Of a stretch of 64,000 nucleotides of DNA, positions 1-12,039 are shown in pieces. The DNA is from Solenopsis invicta (taxonomy: Eukaryota; Arthropoda; Insecta; Hymenoptera; Formicidae). Each line of letters begins with the position of its first letter. Position 1 is the first letter of the stretch. The notes beneath the pieces are model-generated. The model was not told the DNA's origin, did no database searches, and saw only the letters and a list, made by a program, of their open reading frames with translations. Both the position numbers and the translations under genes were made by a program. The stretch lies in the NCBI RefSeq assembly GCF_016802725.1, contig NC_052669.1, forward strand, positions 9,075,770-9,139,769, in the 5' to 3' direction.

Positions 1-1020
1 TCTTTAATTTCGCGTTATCATTCCTAATTCGGGTGCTATCGAAAATTCGCGGATTGATTGGCTGTCCACAGTCAGCTGACGAAAGTAGTAAGATCTGCGC
101 TACAGATGAAGGCCTTATCCAATTTAAATAAAACAGTTGAAGTTGTCAAATATAATATATCTGTTTATTCTGCACATATCGGCAGACAAACATGAATCTC
201 TGATTGTGTAAAGTATGCTACTACGCCATTTTTAAGCTTCGAGTGAATTGTACCGTATCTAATCTGAAGAAAGAATAAAAAGTCATTTGAAACATACATC
301 TTTTATTTTATCAGCCATTTTATACGCGGTAAGAATTCCCAAACCGTCTCGTAACATCTTTTTTTTTTAGCAAAGTATATCGAACTGCCTGCAAAATTTT
401 ATTTTATTGTTATTTTCTCCGAGAAATTCACTTATGTTGTGCAGAAAAAAATTGGTACCAAATGAAAACTAATGTTTTCTATTCAACAATTATTGTCTCG
501 TATATAAGCAAACATGTAAAATCTTAAAAAAATTTGATAATCTTAAATTCTAGCAATACATTATATTTTTATTTCAATATTATAACAGTTATCTAAAGAG
601 CATAATATAATTGTTTTGATAATAATAGTGTTAAAAAAATTCTAAATCTTAATTTTTAAATATTGAAATTTTCTATCAGATATTTTTTTTCTTTCAACTT
701 ATAAAAATTATTATTGAATAATGAAAATATATTTTTTGTATCGAAACTATAATAATGTCCTATATTAATATAAAATTTCTTTATGTAAGCAAATTATGTC
801 TCTTTAATCTAATCGTATTGCAATAATTACATTTTAAAAACAAATAAATTTATAGAACAAGAACGTTCTTTTTTTCTCTACATATTTCAAATGTTTTAAC
901 AGAGTCATTGCTTGTGTAATATTGCAGATAATTATTAATGTCTACATATGCTCTCTGCAACTTTTACTAATTTCTCCAATGAAAAAAATTACATAATGAT
1001 GTAAAAGTATTTTCGCTTTC
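1..1020. other. AT-rich stretch without a gene
   Basis: No open frame above background and no recognised family in this stretch. It consists of A/T homopolymer runs and short AT words. The only ordered element is the 12-bp palindrome AAGAACGTTCTT at 859-870. Its core AGAACGTTCT is two inverted nGAAn units, the unit arrangement of a heat-shock element, but a full element normally needs a third phased unit, which is off by one base here. I treat it as a chance or weak site. Confidence 0.6.
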
Positions 1021-1141
1021 TACATCGCGAAAAAATCTCGCGAGTAGGAAAAAGAATCTATTTAGCGAGACGCACGGATTTATTGATATCGATAAGCGTG
1101 ATTTCTAGTGCTTCACGCCTCGCTGAACTGATAACACGCAA

Positions 1142-1162
1142 TCGAGAACCGGTGGTTCTCGA
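1142..1162. repeat. Perfect 9-bp inverted repeat (TCGAGAACC/GGTTCTCGA)
   Basis: Arms at 1142-1150 and 1154-1162 are perfect reverse complements around a GGT spacer, giving a 21-bp dyad. The core AACCGGT matches most of the Grainyhead-type consensus AACCGGTT, but one half is imperfect. It sits at the start of a less AT-rich stretch (about 1.02-1.35 kb). A binding site is possible and function is not shown. Confidence 0.6.
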
Positions 1163-2003
1163 GTTCCTAGATTAGAGGCCGTGGGTCGTTTTTAAAAGTC
1201 GCAAAGGCAGAAGAGGATGCACATGGAACAGCGGCTTGAACAGCGTTCCCGGTAAACCTGTAATTTTGGGATGGATACGGTCCGCTGGAATGCCATCGCC
1301 GAAGTTAATTGGGCCCCACGCCACTCTCGTTAAAGTTTATATGTTAATAGACTCACGATACCTTCTTATCTTGAGCTCTGACCGAAAAAGAAAGTCGAGC
1401 ATAAAATGAATTGTATCAAAAGACTACCTATCTTCGGAAATACATACGCGACATGTTCGATAATAAAATGTGGTTAATACGCTAGACTGAACGTCTTCTC
1501 TCGCATGAGGAAGGACTCTCATAAAGAGGAAGCAGATGACGTGTGTGACAAAAATCTTTCGCATCGATAAAAACGGATTAAAATTTTAAATAGTAGATTT
1601 AAAATTCGGTAAAATGCTGATATTCAGGAAGTGAAGAAAAACGAAAGTGAACGTGTTCTAACAAGGCACGCTATGAATCAACTATTTGACATCGGGCATA
1701 TTCATATGTTTCGAGATGTATTAACGCGGTTACTTAATTTGTAAAACATTCATTGCCGGAGAACGATTGTATCTGATCGTAAACTTGGTGGAAACGCGAC
1801 ACGCAACTAAGACGTGCGTGTAGGGTAAGGGTCGTACAAGTGCCACTTAATATTTCCGCTCGGCGTGCGTTATTGTTTCCTCCCTATAATCTTTTTCCCT
1901 TTCCCCGCCTCGATATTACGATATTATCTTTGTTGCATAAATTCCTGCGCATTGTCAAGAAATTAAAACCTTGGCGACGCATCGGGGGAATATTCATGCA
2001 TCC

Positions 2004-2033
2004 CGGTTAAACGGCAATTACGGTTAAACGGCA
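2004..2033. repeat. Two direct copies of CGGTTAAACGGCA
   Basis: The 13-base word CGGTTAAACGGCA occurs at 2004-2016 and again, unchanged, at 2021-2033, a 17-bp period. Each copy has the inner doublet CGG...ACGG. It is a short local duplication next to the hairpin at 2052-2089 and no gene is attached to it. Confidence 0.75.
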
Positions 2034-2051
2034 GGCGTACGCGTTTCATTT

Positions 2052-2089
2052 TGTAATTTTGTGCAGTACAATGTAACCGCAAAATTACA
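2052..2089. repeat. Hairpin with 10-bp perfect arms
   Basis: TGTAATTTTG at 2052-2061 is matched by its reverse complement CAAAATTACA at 2080-2089, with an 18-base loop. It is AT-rich and lies upstream of a long AT-rich tract. Nothing indicates a terminator or an RNA gene. Confidence 0.6.
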
Positions 2090-2099
2090 TGCATATTAA

Positions 2100-3290
2100 T
2101 GGAATAACGTATATTGGCTCGTCCAAATACACATGACAAAAATTATCCGAAAATCGACGTTAATACATGAATATTGCAAAGACGGTGCGAAAGAAAATTT
2201 TACGTATTTATTTTATATTTTATTTATAATTTTATATCTTAGACGTAATAAAAAAAGTTTGATTCAAAATTTTAACATTTATTTAATATTTTAATTTTTT
2301 TACTTGTAAATTCTTTCATATTAACAGTATTAAATCGTATATATAACGTAATAGATTTTGAGATTATGTTTATTTTATATATTTTATTTTAGACTAATTC
2401 ATAATTTATTAATAAATTATATATAATTAATACAATGATTTTTATACAAAATTAATAATGGTTGCTTTAATATATATATATATATTTTTTTTTTTTTTCA
2501 AATTGTTAAGTATATGTCAACATATCAAACCGATTGCGACAGGCATATCCGATTAAAAATCAAACTTACCCGATGTGGCCTTGTTAAAATTTATTCCTTA
2601 ATTACACCGTGAAGAATGCCTCGCAACGAATGAGGATAAATGAATGCAGGAATGAGCAAAAGCAGCCGACTGGTTTCACGTTCGAGTTTCACATTCAAAA
2701 GACTTGGAACTTTGTACAATCGAATGCCCTACCTGTCTCGGAATTTCCCGTAGGATTCGGAATCCGCCCGATTACTTTGCAAAACCCTTCAACAATAGCG
2801 TTGGAATGTATTGTTTTAATCAGTATAAAGCGACTTGATTCTTTGGTAATCGTCTGTACAAGACGCGTGAGATTATTTTAATTTGAAAAATTTGGATATT
2901 TTTCGGAAAATACGAAAAAATAAAATTACATAATTTAATAATTTAAATATTATCAACGTTTTAGTATTTCTGAAAAGATAAAATCCACTTTGAATTTTAA
3001 TACATTTCAAACTTATCTCACTGTTAAGCGTGTAAAAGTCCTAAAAAATAAAATAAAAGAAAAGCGGGGAGTATTTTGTACATATTCCAATTTATGGAAA
3101 TATATTGGAATATACTGAAATATATAGTGTGTAAGAAACAGTAAAGAATGGAACACAATACACCACAAGTGGAATGGGAGATTTTTAAATAACCCGATCC
3201 TCGAAACAAAAAGTCGAGAGGAAAAAGGGTAATAAGTGCGATGCTTATAATGAAGAGGAGAGTGCCTAAAAACCGTGTTACCTAGGTCTG
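2100..3290. other. AT-rich stretch without a gene
   Basis: This holds a (TA)n/T-run tract at about 2468-2498 and an inverted repeat whose arms are ATATTCCAAT (3082-3091) and ATTGGAATAT (3104-3113). A minus-strand GTAAGTTTG donor-like word occurs at about 2562-2570, but the frame before it is closed in all three phases. No gene is supported. Confidence 0.5.
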
Positions 3291-3299
3291 TAATTGGGG

Positions 3300-3610
3300 C
3301 TACTCTATTAATTAGCCAATTAAGTCGACCGCGATCTTGATCCTGCCAGCGGCGCATCCTGTTTGGTTAAATGATGTGATTCGCGCGAGTGACCCCGGCG
3401 CATCGAGGGGCTCTGAGGTTACAAAAGAGAAAAGTTGCGTAATCAGGCCTACGCGGTGCAAAAGCGTAGCTAAATGTGTGGCGTTTACTATTCCGGCCGA
3501 AATCGAGCGGCAGACAGACAAACCGCGGCCGCGTCGCCGGAAGTGGCAATTTTGCGGGCTACATTGAGCCGATTGGCAATCGTCGGCTTCTTACAATGTC
3601 GATCGTGGGA
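3300..3610. other. CpG-rich block
   Basis: GC content rises sharply and CpG is abundant between AT-rich flanks. Short open frames occur on both strands at once, as expected where stop codons are rare because of base composition, so none is called a gene. Such blocks in hymenopteran genomes often cover promoters, untranslated first exons or conserved noncoding DNA. Which applies here cannot be told. Confidence 0.5.
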
Positions 3611-4370
3611 ATTTTCATGAGAAGACATGAGAAGTGGATCCGAACGAAGATCGAGAGGAGCATCTGCGCGTTCTTTAGAAAACGTATGAACGTATCGTTA
3701 AACAGTAAGGTAAATACAGCTTTCTGCTTATAATACAACCTTGGAGGCGGCAGTCAATAAAATTAATAGGCACGTTTTCTTCGTGTGGTTTGTCTCTTGT
3801 AGCAATAAGTTCAAGAACTACAATTCAAATAAAATAATTCAAATAAAACAAGATTCGAAAGACTAATAAATAAATAATTACTCAACTTTGAATATGTTTT
3901 AGCTCAAGTTTAGCGAAATTTAAGGAAATAAATTACAAATTACGTTCGAATAAAAATTATAGAAATTTTACACGAACTTTTTTTATGATAAAATTTTTCT
4001 GGAATGCCGTTTATAAAATGAGTGAAAGATATAATTATAAGAAAATAAATGAGAGATGCGTAAATATTATCAGGCTTTCAGCTATTCTAAAAAATATTCA
4101 AATATTGTTAAATTTTGAGTCAACAGAGTTTTCTTTTACTTAAAGTTTGGTTAACGAGGAGTTTAATGAGAAACATTAGGTAAATTTGAGAGATCGTCTC
4201 AGTTAAAAAAATCCTGGCAATGTTATATCTAGAAAAACGCTCGACGTAATCAAATATTTATGGATCGCGTATAAAATCAGATATTTGCCCGCTTGAAGGG
4301 ATTAATACTCGAGCATTGAATAACTGACGCCTGAGTAAATAAATGAATAAAAAAAGTAAAAGAGAATCGC
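3611..4370. other. AT-rich stretch without a gene
   Basis: Runs of A and T with no open frame above background. No repeat or hairpin worth listing was seen. Confidence 0.5.
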
Positions 4371-4379
4371 ACGAAATAA

Positions 4380-5440
4380 CGGCGCAATGCAAGCAGCGTT
4401 CCATCATACGCTTCGTTCGTCATCCTCGCCTCTTATTTCATCTTCCACCAATCTCTCACACGGACGGACCACCAAGAGATTCTCTCAACGATTCTTCCAT
4501 CCGGCCACGAGGACGCGTATGCAAAATGCAGTTCCGGGGTGAAATGCATCTTGACGCAACAACGGTGGCGGTCGACATGGTCGACAGCGCGACGACGGCG
4601 ACGGTTCGCGGCGGTCGCGATGTGCCCGAAGGGCGACGCTTGAGAAAACAAATGGAGTGTAAGGTGGGAAGCACAGCGGGCTAGAAGCCTGCGGACGGAA
4701 AAGAAGAAAGAAGAGGGTCGAAGGGATTCGGATGAGGGAAAAAGAGAAAGCGATTGTGTCCGGGGCGCACACAGGTGTCGGTCTAGACTCTCTTTTATCG
4801 GGCGCGCAACACCGCACGGAGCGAGAGGCAGAGAGGAAGGAAGCGGGACTGACGAGGGGGTGAAGGACGAGAGCGGAGGTGAAAAAAGGACGGGAGACAC
4901 GCACACGCATACATACGCACGGAGGAGGAAGAGAGAACCGTGCGTGGCGCAATTCGGGACCAATGGGAAAAATGAGACACACACCGCGAGTCGGTAAGAA
5001 ACCAGTTCGCGCGCGATGCATTATGCCATTCGGGTCACTCACGTCTGCCTACCTAGGTAGACCGGGATATAAAGAATAAAGGATAAGGGAGAAAAAGAAG
5101 AGGCTGCGTCCTCCGCGAGGATAAAGGATGGAGCGGAGTCGTCCGAGGAGTCGGAAGGAGGGAAAGACGTGTATAGGATCGCAGAGGAGGGACAGTTTGC
5201 GAGAGAAGAACGCGCGACTGCAAGCCGCGCCGCGTTCTGCAAAAATACGTTGCCCGTTCGCCGCGCTGGCGCGTATGCATCGTCCTTTTGCGTTTTTGTA
5301 TGCAGAGGCATCACGGCCTCACGTCCCATCGCGTCGAGTCGCATCCAGAGGGGAGAGGAGGCGAACAAGGACGCTCGCGCGTCGCTCATCTTCCGGAAGT
5401 TTCGATTAACACCAAACGGTGCGACAGGGGGTCATTAACC
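4380..5440. other. CpG-rich block with purine-rich plus strand
   Basis: About 1 kb of GC-rich sequence. From about 4680 to 5170 the plus strand is strongly purine-biased (GAAGAAAGAAGAGGG-like words). Open frames of up to 185 codons on the minus strand overlap each other in different phases and translate to Ser/Pro/Arg-rich low-complexity sequence, so I read them as compositional. A donor-like GTCG|GTAAGA lies at 4990-4997 (+) and an AGAC|GTGAGT word near 5036-5045 (-). The block is a reasonable promoter or untranslated-exon candidate and its orientation is undecided. Confidence 0.4.
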
Positions 5441-7440
5441 CTTAGCATTTAACCCCCTCGAATCACGGAGTTTATTCGAGCGAGTTTATTCCTCCGACTA
5501 TTTGCAACATTAATTGTATCTAAATATTTGACTAAAAGCGAAGAGAAATCTGCTGCAGAGCTACGCTGCGCAACATTTAATTTTACAAGTCACGTTAATT
5601 TCCATTTCAAATGACACACATGCATACACGCGCGCATACTCTGATTCTATATAGAATACATAATACGTCTGTTACACAAATATTGTTAATGAAAAAATTA
5701 TTTTAAGGGATTGCAATTCAATGTTAATTTGTCAGATCTATTATATCGTAATACCATTGTTCTTATATGAGGATAATTTTTGTACAATTAATTATTCAAT
5801 TTTCTAATTTATAAACATTATTAACCCAGTACTGAGACAAATTAAATTTGTATTTGTCACCGCTTTGTATCTGTCGAATATTTCTTGGACATTTAATTAA
5901 TTTGGAAACTATTGGAACGTAGTTATTTGTTTGCAATTTTTATTATGAAAAATACATTTTTATCTATGAAATCTCGTATTTCTACTACAAGACCTTCAGC
6001 AATCAAAAGTTCATAACTACAATCTATAATAAATCAGAGAAAGGAATAGAATAATCATTAATTTCATCTAGGAGCCTATTATGAGTGAATGACAGTCAGT
6101 AAGAGAAAACTTTTTCACACAGTGGACAACAGAAAATATTCTATGAAAATTTTTTCTTTTAAGATTTCCTGAAGATACAAAAGAAAAATAACAATTTGTA
6201 AAACCATGTGTCCATGAAAGTATTTCGAGATTTCGGGTGGAGAGAAAATGGATCTTTGCATTGCAATTGAATAATTCTAAGAATTGTTCTATATCAGGAC
6301 AACGGCCTACGTCCTGATAGCTACAAGTATTTTAAAACTTGGTTCTGTTGTTTTCTACTGAAAACGGATATTCAAAGGCCAAGAGGAAAGAAAAGGAACA
6401 ATTCTGACTAATGCGAGTGATCCAGTCTCTCTTCAGGAAAGATCTCATATCGATTTCTAGAGCATTGCGACACAAGCTAGAAAGAAACTAATGTAAAATC
6501 TGAAAGGGTTTATTTCGTTAGAGAAAGAAATGAGAGAAAAAAATCATGTGGGAAGTTTCAAAGGAGTTTTCAAGGTTGTTTAAGTAGGTACGAAAACGTA
6601 TTCTTATATTGATTTTTTAACTTGGTGTTAGAGACCCAACTTTTTGCCTGTGACCTTTCTGCTTTATCCCAATACATAGATTTCTTAGGCTGATCTTTCG
6701 TATTCTTATTAACCATTCATTCTATGTATCCGCTTTCTCTTGAAAGCGAATGAAAAGACGTGAAAAGGAAAAAGTCTACGTTGCTGTATCGAGTTGAAGT
6801 GTGCCATAATTAAAGTTAAACGAGAGACGTAAAATTTCTGTGATCTTTTGCGAAATTCCGCTGGAGAAATTTTGGGGATTTACGACAAAGATCTCGTGCC
6901 ACGTGGCTTAAATTAATTCATAATCAGTTGGTTCAACAGGACCAACAGGCTCATTAAAATAATGCGGAAACAAACGGTATCGCGTAAAAAGCGATCCCGT
7001 TGTATTATGGAATGAAGTTTAAACGAGCGATGTGTATTACATTACGTAACATATTTCTCATATCCGTTAAATATCCGATTCATCAATTGCTAAAGCATTT
7101 AAAATACATAGTAGACTTAAAATAAAAACTTATATTTTTATCCAGAAAGATGTCAAACGAACAGATAAAAATATTTGATGGTTAGAATTAATTGTAAAGA
7201 ATAAAACTTTATAAATGATTTTATTCAATTTCATCACTGTTTTATGTATTTTCAATTTTATTGGAATAACGTGAACGATTCAGCTTAGATCTTGAGTATT
7301 AGTTGAGAATCAATTCTCAAAATGCTTCATTCTCTCTCTTTTTGCATTTAAAATTTGCTTCCGGTTCCGAATTACTTCACTATTATTACTATCACCTCAC
7401 ATCGAGGATTGGGAAAAATGCGCCGGATTGAATCATTGGC
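5441..7440. other. AT-rich stretch without a gene
   Basis: No supported gene. Two inverted repeats stand out. TATCAGGAC (6292-6300) pairs perfectly with GTCCTGATA (6311-6319) over a 10-base loop. AACGGTATCGC (6973-6983) pairs with GCGATCCCGTT (6991-7001) at 10 of 11 positions over a 7-base loop. Both are short and isolated. Confidence 0.5.
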
Positions 7441-8016
7441 ATATTTCGAGATCGACGTGTCCTCGTGAAACTTTCCCACTGTTCGCACGCGAAAAGCGAT
7501 ATACACGAGACGAGCGAACGAGCGCTCGCTCGCTCGCTCGCGCGCGCGCCAACGCGGTACCCTTCGTCGCGCCGAATTGAAAGAAAGGAGACCCCTAAAA
7601 AAACTGGTTCTTTCTTTCCCCCTCGTGGGTTCGGGGCCGCACCTGGCCCGCCGGTCCGAGGTCTTCTTTACGAACCAGAAGAGAGACCTTCGATCGGATC
7701 TTGAATTTCGCTGGCGCGGCGCGCGGCGACGAGTTTTGACGAAAATTAATCGGCGATTAACTTGGACGATAACGGCCTGCTTAGTCTCTAAGTCTAATGC
7801 TCGAACGGTGCTCGGATTAGCCCTTTTGGACTTGCGCCTTTTACCTTCTGCGAAAAACCTTTTCGAGATCTTGTTGCGCCGCGTCTTGTTGCGCCGCGTT
7901 TTCCGCATGCCTGATCGCTGAGATTATGCACGTACGTTCGCTACTTTGGCCGATTCTCAATTCGTATCTACAAACAGACTGCGCCGACCGACGAGTCTTG
8001 GTTAATTAACTCTGTG
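7440..8016 (+). other. CpG-rich block, possible untranslated first exon
   Basis: A GC-rich block whose right edge coincides with a consensus-like plus-strand splice donor, CTGTG|GTGAGTAA, with the intron starting at 8017. After it the sequence returns to AT-rich. That pairing fits a 5' untranslated exon on the plus strand. A 178-codon minus-strand open frame (7372-7908) overlaps plus-strand frames and is extremely Arg-rich, so I take it as a product of base composition. A (GCTC)n-like run lies at about 7522-7550. No start codon or family could be assigned. Confidence 0.25.
7871..7900. repeat. Tandem 15-bp duplication
   Basis: TTGTTGCGCCGCGTC at 7871-7885 is followed directly by TTGTTGCGCCGCGTT at 7886-7900, with one mismatch at the last base. 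In the overlapping minus-strand frame this gives a repeated five-residue unit, TRRNK. It is a simple slippage-type duplication. Confidence 0.8.
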
Positions 8017-8022
8017 GTGAGT

Positions 8023-10480
8023 AATTTTTCGTCCCCTTCTTAGATCGCAATCTTAGGACAACTTAAGGAAAATAACTATAATTAATTTGTCATTATAAGA
8101 CAAACACGTATATTTAATACGTGACGTTGCATCGTGTGCGCGTCGACGCGAATGAACGTCCAAGAATAATCGAATCGACTATATTTTAGCGGATATAAGA
8201 ACAGTTAAGATAAGCTGTTAGGTGGAATAATCGCAAAGTCATACGAGTAAAAATTCAGTGAAAACAACACATATCATTTCTCCTGCAATTGTTTGCTCGC
8301 GTTACCAAAGAATTAGAATTGTTTTGCGACATCTTAAAAGAATTAATACTGAAAGAATTTAAATACTCTGCAGATGCATTTCGTTTATAACAGAGAGCGA
8401 GAAAATTACTTACATCGCTATTCGCTCATGCTCGAACAACAATTAAGCTCGATGAAATTGAATCCGCGCTGCAAGGCGTTCGCGTGGAAAATAATCAAGT
8501 GCAGTAAACTTCCTTCGACGAGCTTCGCACCCGCGTTCGCTTCCGATGTATCGCGATAATGTATCGCGCTGAAATGTGAAAAGCATTGTAACGGGCACGC
8601 GATCGAACAAAAAGAAAGCATCTCGGCACAGCACCGGAGAGGTGGGTGGAATGGAATATGAGGAGCACCGAGCGTTTTTCATCGTGAGGAATATGCTAAT
8701 GAAGACACGTCGCGAACTGACAATCTTGACGGTTAATCTCGCGTGATTATTCCTAATTATGCAAATGGTGGTACTTTGTGATGATCATTCCGAAGCAACT
8801 ATATCCGGGCACGAGATCGTGATGCCCTCGTAAGCACTTTTGATGAAAGGTTATTTTTAATGATATCGTTCGTAATCATACGCTCAAGTCCGAACCTCGG
8901 GGGTGAGGGGACCGTAGGCTGACCAGCACGTTCTAGAATTCGGAACTATTCGGTGAAAGAGAGTGAAGATATTTTTCAATGCCGGCGAAGGAACGCGAGA
9001 GCCTGCAACCCTTTCAGCTTGACAATGAAAACGCGTGATATTCGCTTCGATTTTCAATCACTGTCGAACCATTATCTAGCTAGAGAGAAAGAGTATAAAT
9101 ACCCTGGTAGAAATTGATGTTTCTCCATGAGATAGAAAAGTTGTATCTTACATAATTATTTAATAATGTAACGCCTGCTTCTCCCAGTAGCTATCTACTT
9201 TGGACTATTTATATCATCTTATTATTTATTTAGTATGCAGAGATGTGTTCCGATATACACTACTAGTATTGAAAATTTATTCATGATATTTACAGTTAAA
9301 TCATGTGCATATATGTATGAAGTTTTTAACACAGACGTTTTTTTTTTTTTTTGGCACATTGAATGTCTTTGAATAATCTCATGGATCGTACACGTGCGCT
9401 TAATGCATAACTGAGATCCGGAATATGCGAATGTCCATGAAAACCATGCGTAACTTTGTGAATTAAAGAACAATCGGAACTATAAAAAATAATGAATGGC
9501 TTTGACAATTATCAATCTACATGCGTTTTTTAATTGCTTCAAGAATTTGTCCATTCGATTCTTTTTTTCTCGTCCAAAAAAAGGATCAAAGTCAGACGCT
9601 GCAGTAAAAAAAAATATATATATATTGATACTTTTAACGTTTTCATCGCAGACGCATAATGGAGTAAGTTTATTTTCAATAACGCGGCTGCGAGATTGGA
9701 GAAAATGCAAATGCACGTTCCGGCACGTTAAATACTAATTACACAACGGTGGTTTTACATTTTTTACTATCGGCAAGTCGTAGTACATATCGATACTCTT
9801 CCCCTTCCGCGAATACATTACTGTCAAAAATTAGATAAGATTAGAAACTTTTTGTTTAATCGCGGATTCAGATTTCCGCACAGAAAGACGACGCACCTTC
9901 GGCGATACTCGCGTGGGAATAATGTCATTCGTGTGCCATCCGGAAACGTTATGTTTAAGTGCAGTGTCAGCGGTTCCCGGCATAAAGTCGCTTGTAACCG
10001 GTACCGTCTTATCAGGAGTCCGACTAATGCCCACAGAATCGTGAGAATAATAGAAGCAAAGAAAAAAGAAAAGATTGAGAAAAAGATCAAAAGTCATGTG
10101 CGCCATGTGCTTTTCATGTGTATCTAAAATTGAATGGAAAAATATAAGTAATTTGAAGAGAAATGCATTTTTCTAGAAATTAAAGCGTAACAGAGGCATG
10201 GAGATACATAAAATAAAAGAACAACAAAATTGGGTACTATATTTAAAGTTGGTTTTGGTGACTTGAACTTCCTACAGAAAACGATAAGATATAAGCTGTG
10301 ACAAATTTTGAAACGCTTTGTAGTCCTGTTATACAAACAAGAAAACACATGTCTTTAGCTACGGATTTGAGAGGACTAGATTCTTGTATTATAGTGTGCG
10401 TGACATCCAATAATCCGTACATGATTCACCAATGAGACAAGAAGAAAGAGGGAATGGGAAAGGAAAAAGGAAACAAGAAA
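8023..10480. other. Stretch without a supported gene
   Basis: Mixed AT-rich sequence with small GC-richer patches near 8.4-9.0 kb. It contains a T15 run at 9338-9352. Short open frames occur on both strands but none exceeds what base composition allows. Confidence 0.5.
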
Positions 10481-10485
10481 GAAAC

Positions 10486-10491
<6 letters not shown>

Positions 10492-10534
<43 letters not shown>
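10492..10534. repeat. (AG)n microsatellite
   Basis: An uninterrupted AG/GA dinucleotide run of about 43 bases, preceded by a purine-rich imperfect extension from about 10438. Probably polymorphic between individuals. It creates artificial Arg-Glu or Leu-Ser open frames. Confidence 0.95.
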
Positions 10535-10536
<2 letters not shown>

Positions 10537-10769
10537 CTGTCATGTTTCAGATTGTGAGGACCTAGGTCAATATTCTGTCCTTTCATTCAACCAAAGAGCC
10601 AATACGCGCACTTTCACGATAAGCAATTCGCTGGTGACGTCGATGAACGTCAACTCATGAAAGGGTAATCAGATATTTTTGGCGCGAATACAGTTTGCGT
10701 CAAATTTTACAAGAGGTTGATTCGTGGTAAAGCAAACAGGCGTTCCAGACGAATAAGATAAGTACCCCT

Positions 10770-11245
10770 CTGTGTATTTAGACTTCTGTGCATGACGTAA
10801 TTTTAAATTGGATCAAGGCTCTTTATTATGTAAATAATATGTCTTACAATTTTGCAAAATCGTAATGACTTGTTAATGCACGTCTCTCTTTTTTTTTCGT
10901 TACATATTTTCTAGATATTAAATCAAAAGATAATATTTAGAAATTAAATATTAACTTGAAATTTAAATCTAATCGAAAATTTAATTTAATCTCGTATTAT
11001 GTTATGTATTTTCGTTTCTTTACATAAAAAAAAAACAAGTCTAAATATTTCTGTCTGTATTTAGACTTCTAGCCCGCTGTAATTTTAAATTGTATCACGA
11101 TTTGATAATTACGTTTTTTTTTGTTATTATTTTTGCTGTTTTATTAATATTTTCTAGATATTAAATTGAAACGTAATATTTAAAAAATTAAATTAAAACT
11201 TGGGATTCAATCACATTTAATGTAATATAATATTATGTTGTTTCA
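10770..11245. repeat. Local direct duplication, two diverged copies
   Basis: Copy one (about 10770-11015) and copy two (about 11053-11245) share an ordered set of words: GTATTTAGACTTCT (10774 and 11057), GTAATTTTAAATTG, a T-run, TTTTCTAGATATTAAAT (10907 and 11150), then AATATTTA and a TATTATGTT word near the end. Spacing between copies shortens from 283 to 243 bases, so indels separate them. This is an old tandem duplication of about 0.25 kb in noncoding AT-rich DNA. Confidence 0.7.
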
Positions 11246-11802
11246 CTCTCAGATGTTATTTTTAAACATGCTTGTTAAACAGTGAAGCTTTTACAAAAAT
11301 GGATTAGCTCGTTAAACGAGATGTAATAAATCAAAAGTTTGGTTTGTGGCCGATAGTTCGAATTTAACAGTACGTCAGTCAGTCTAATATACAAAATAGC
11401 CTCGGTCATTTTCGGTATCGAGAATCGGCTAAGTGCTTAGATCATCGTTATTTGAAGGAGCAGCGCGCCATATAGGGTGATTTGGTAAATGATTTGATCT
11501 CGCGCTCGATGATTTATTACTATGGCCGCTGTCATTTGTTATCGACAAACTGGTTTGAATAAGATCAAAATTTTAAGATGAACGCCGGAAGGTGTGTCCG
11601 TTAAACACATACAGTGTGTAATGTGTGTATAATATGTAGTTAATAAATAAATCACAATTGGAACAAATCGTCCATATAGATGGGAATCTTGAAATTTACT
11701 GCACAGCTGTGCAATTCTATATTTCGAAACTCGAAAAATATACTAGAGGATTTTTATAATCGGATATCTACTCTGGCTGCTACTTACACTTATTGTTAGA
11801 AA

Positions 11803-11932
11803 AAACCGAGCATAAAGGACGAAACCGAAGAAAGAAGAGACGGAAGACAGTTAGCAGTAACGGAAACGGCTTTCTGTATCTTATTGTGCTCGTCACTACC
11901 TGACTATCCGACTATCCAGGCATGCTCGGTTT
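11803..11932. repeat. Pair of 11-bp inverted repeats about 110 bp apart
   Basis: AAACCGAGCAT at 11803-11813 is the exact reverse complement of ATGCTCGGTTT at 11922-11932. The 130-bp size suits a MITE, but the match does not extend past the arms and no target duplication is obvious, so the mobile-element reading is weak. Confidence 0.35.
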
Positions 11933-12017
11933 ATTTTTACTATGCTTATGACCTGCCCACGAGAAATGGATGATTATGGAACATCCTTATGCACATATAC
12001 GTACATACATATATATC

Positions 12018-12039
12018 TGTGTGTGTGTGTGTGTGTGTG
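12018..12039. repeat. (TG)n microsatellite
   Basis: A 22-base uninterrupted TG run. It is flanked by the inverted words TATATCTG (12012-12019, overlapping its start) and CAGATATA (12056-12063), so the locus can fold back around the repeat. Confidence 0.9.

Noticed and set aside
859..870. Heat-shock-element-like palindrome AAGAACGTTCTT
   Set aside because: Only two of three units are in phase, and such AT-rich dyads are common.
4433..5042. Overlapping minus-strand open frames of 183 and 185 codons
   Set aside because: They overlap in different phases, are Ser/Pro/Arg low-complexity translations of a purine/pyrimidine-biased CpG-rich block, and have no domain or convincing exon boundaries.
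7372..7908. 178-codon minus-strand open frame
   Set aside because: Extremely Arg-rich, overlapped by plus-strand frames, and partly built from a 15-bp tandem duplication. Composition explains the lack of stops.
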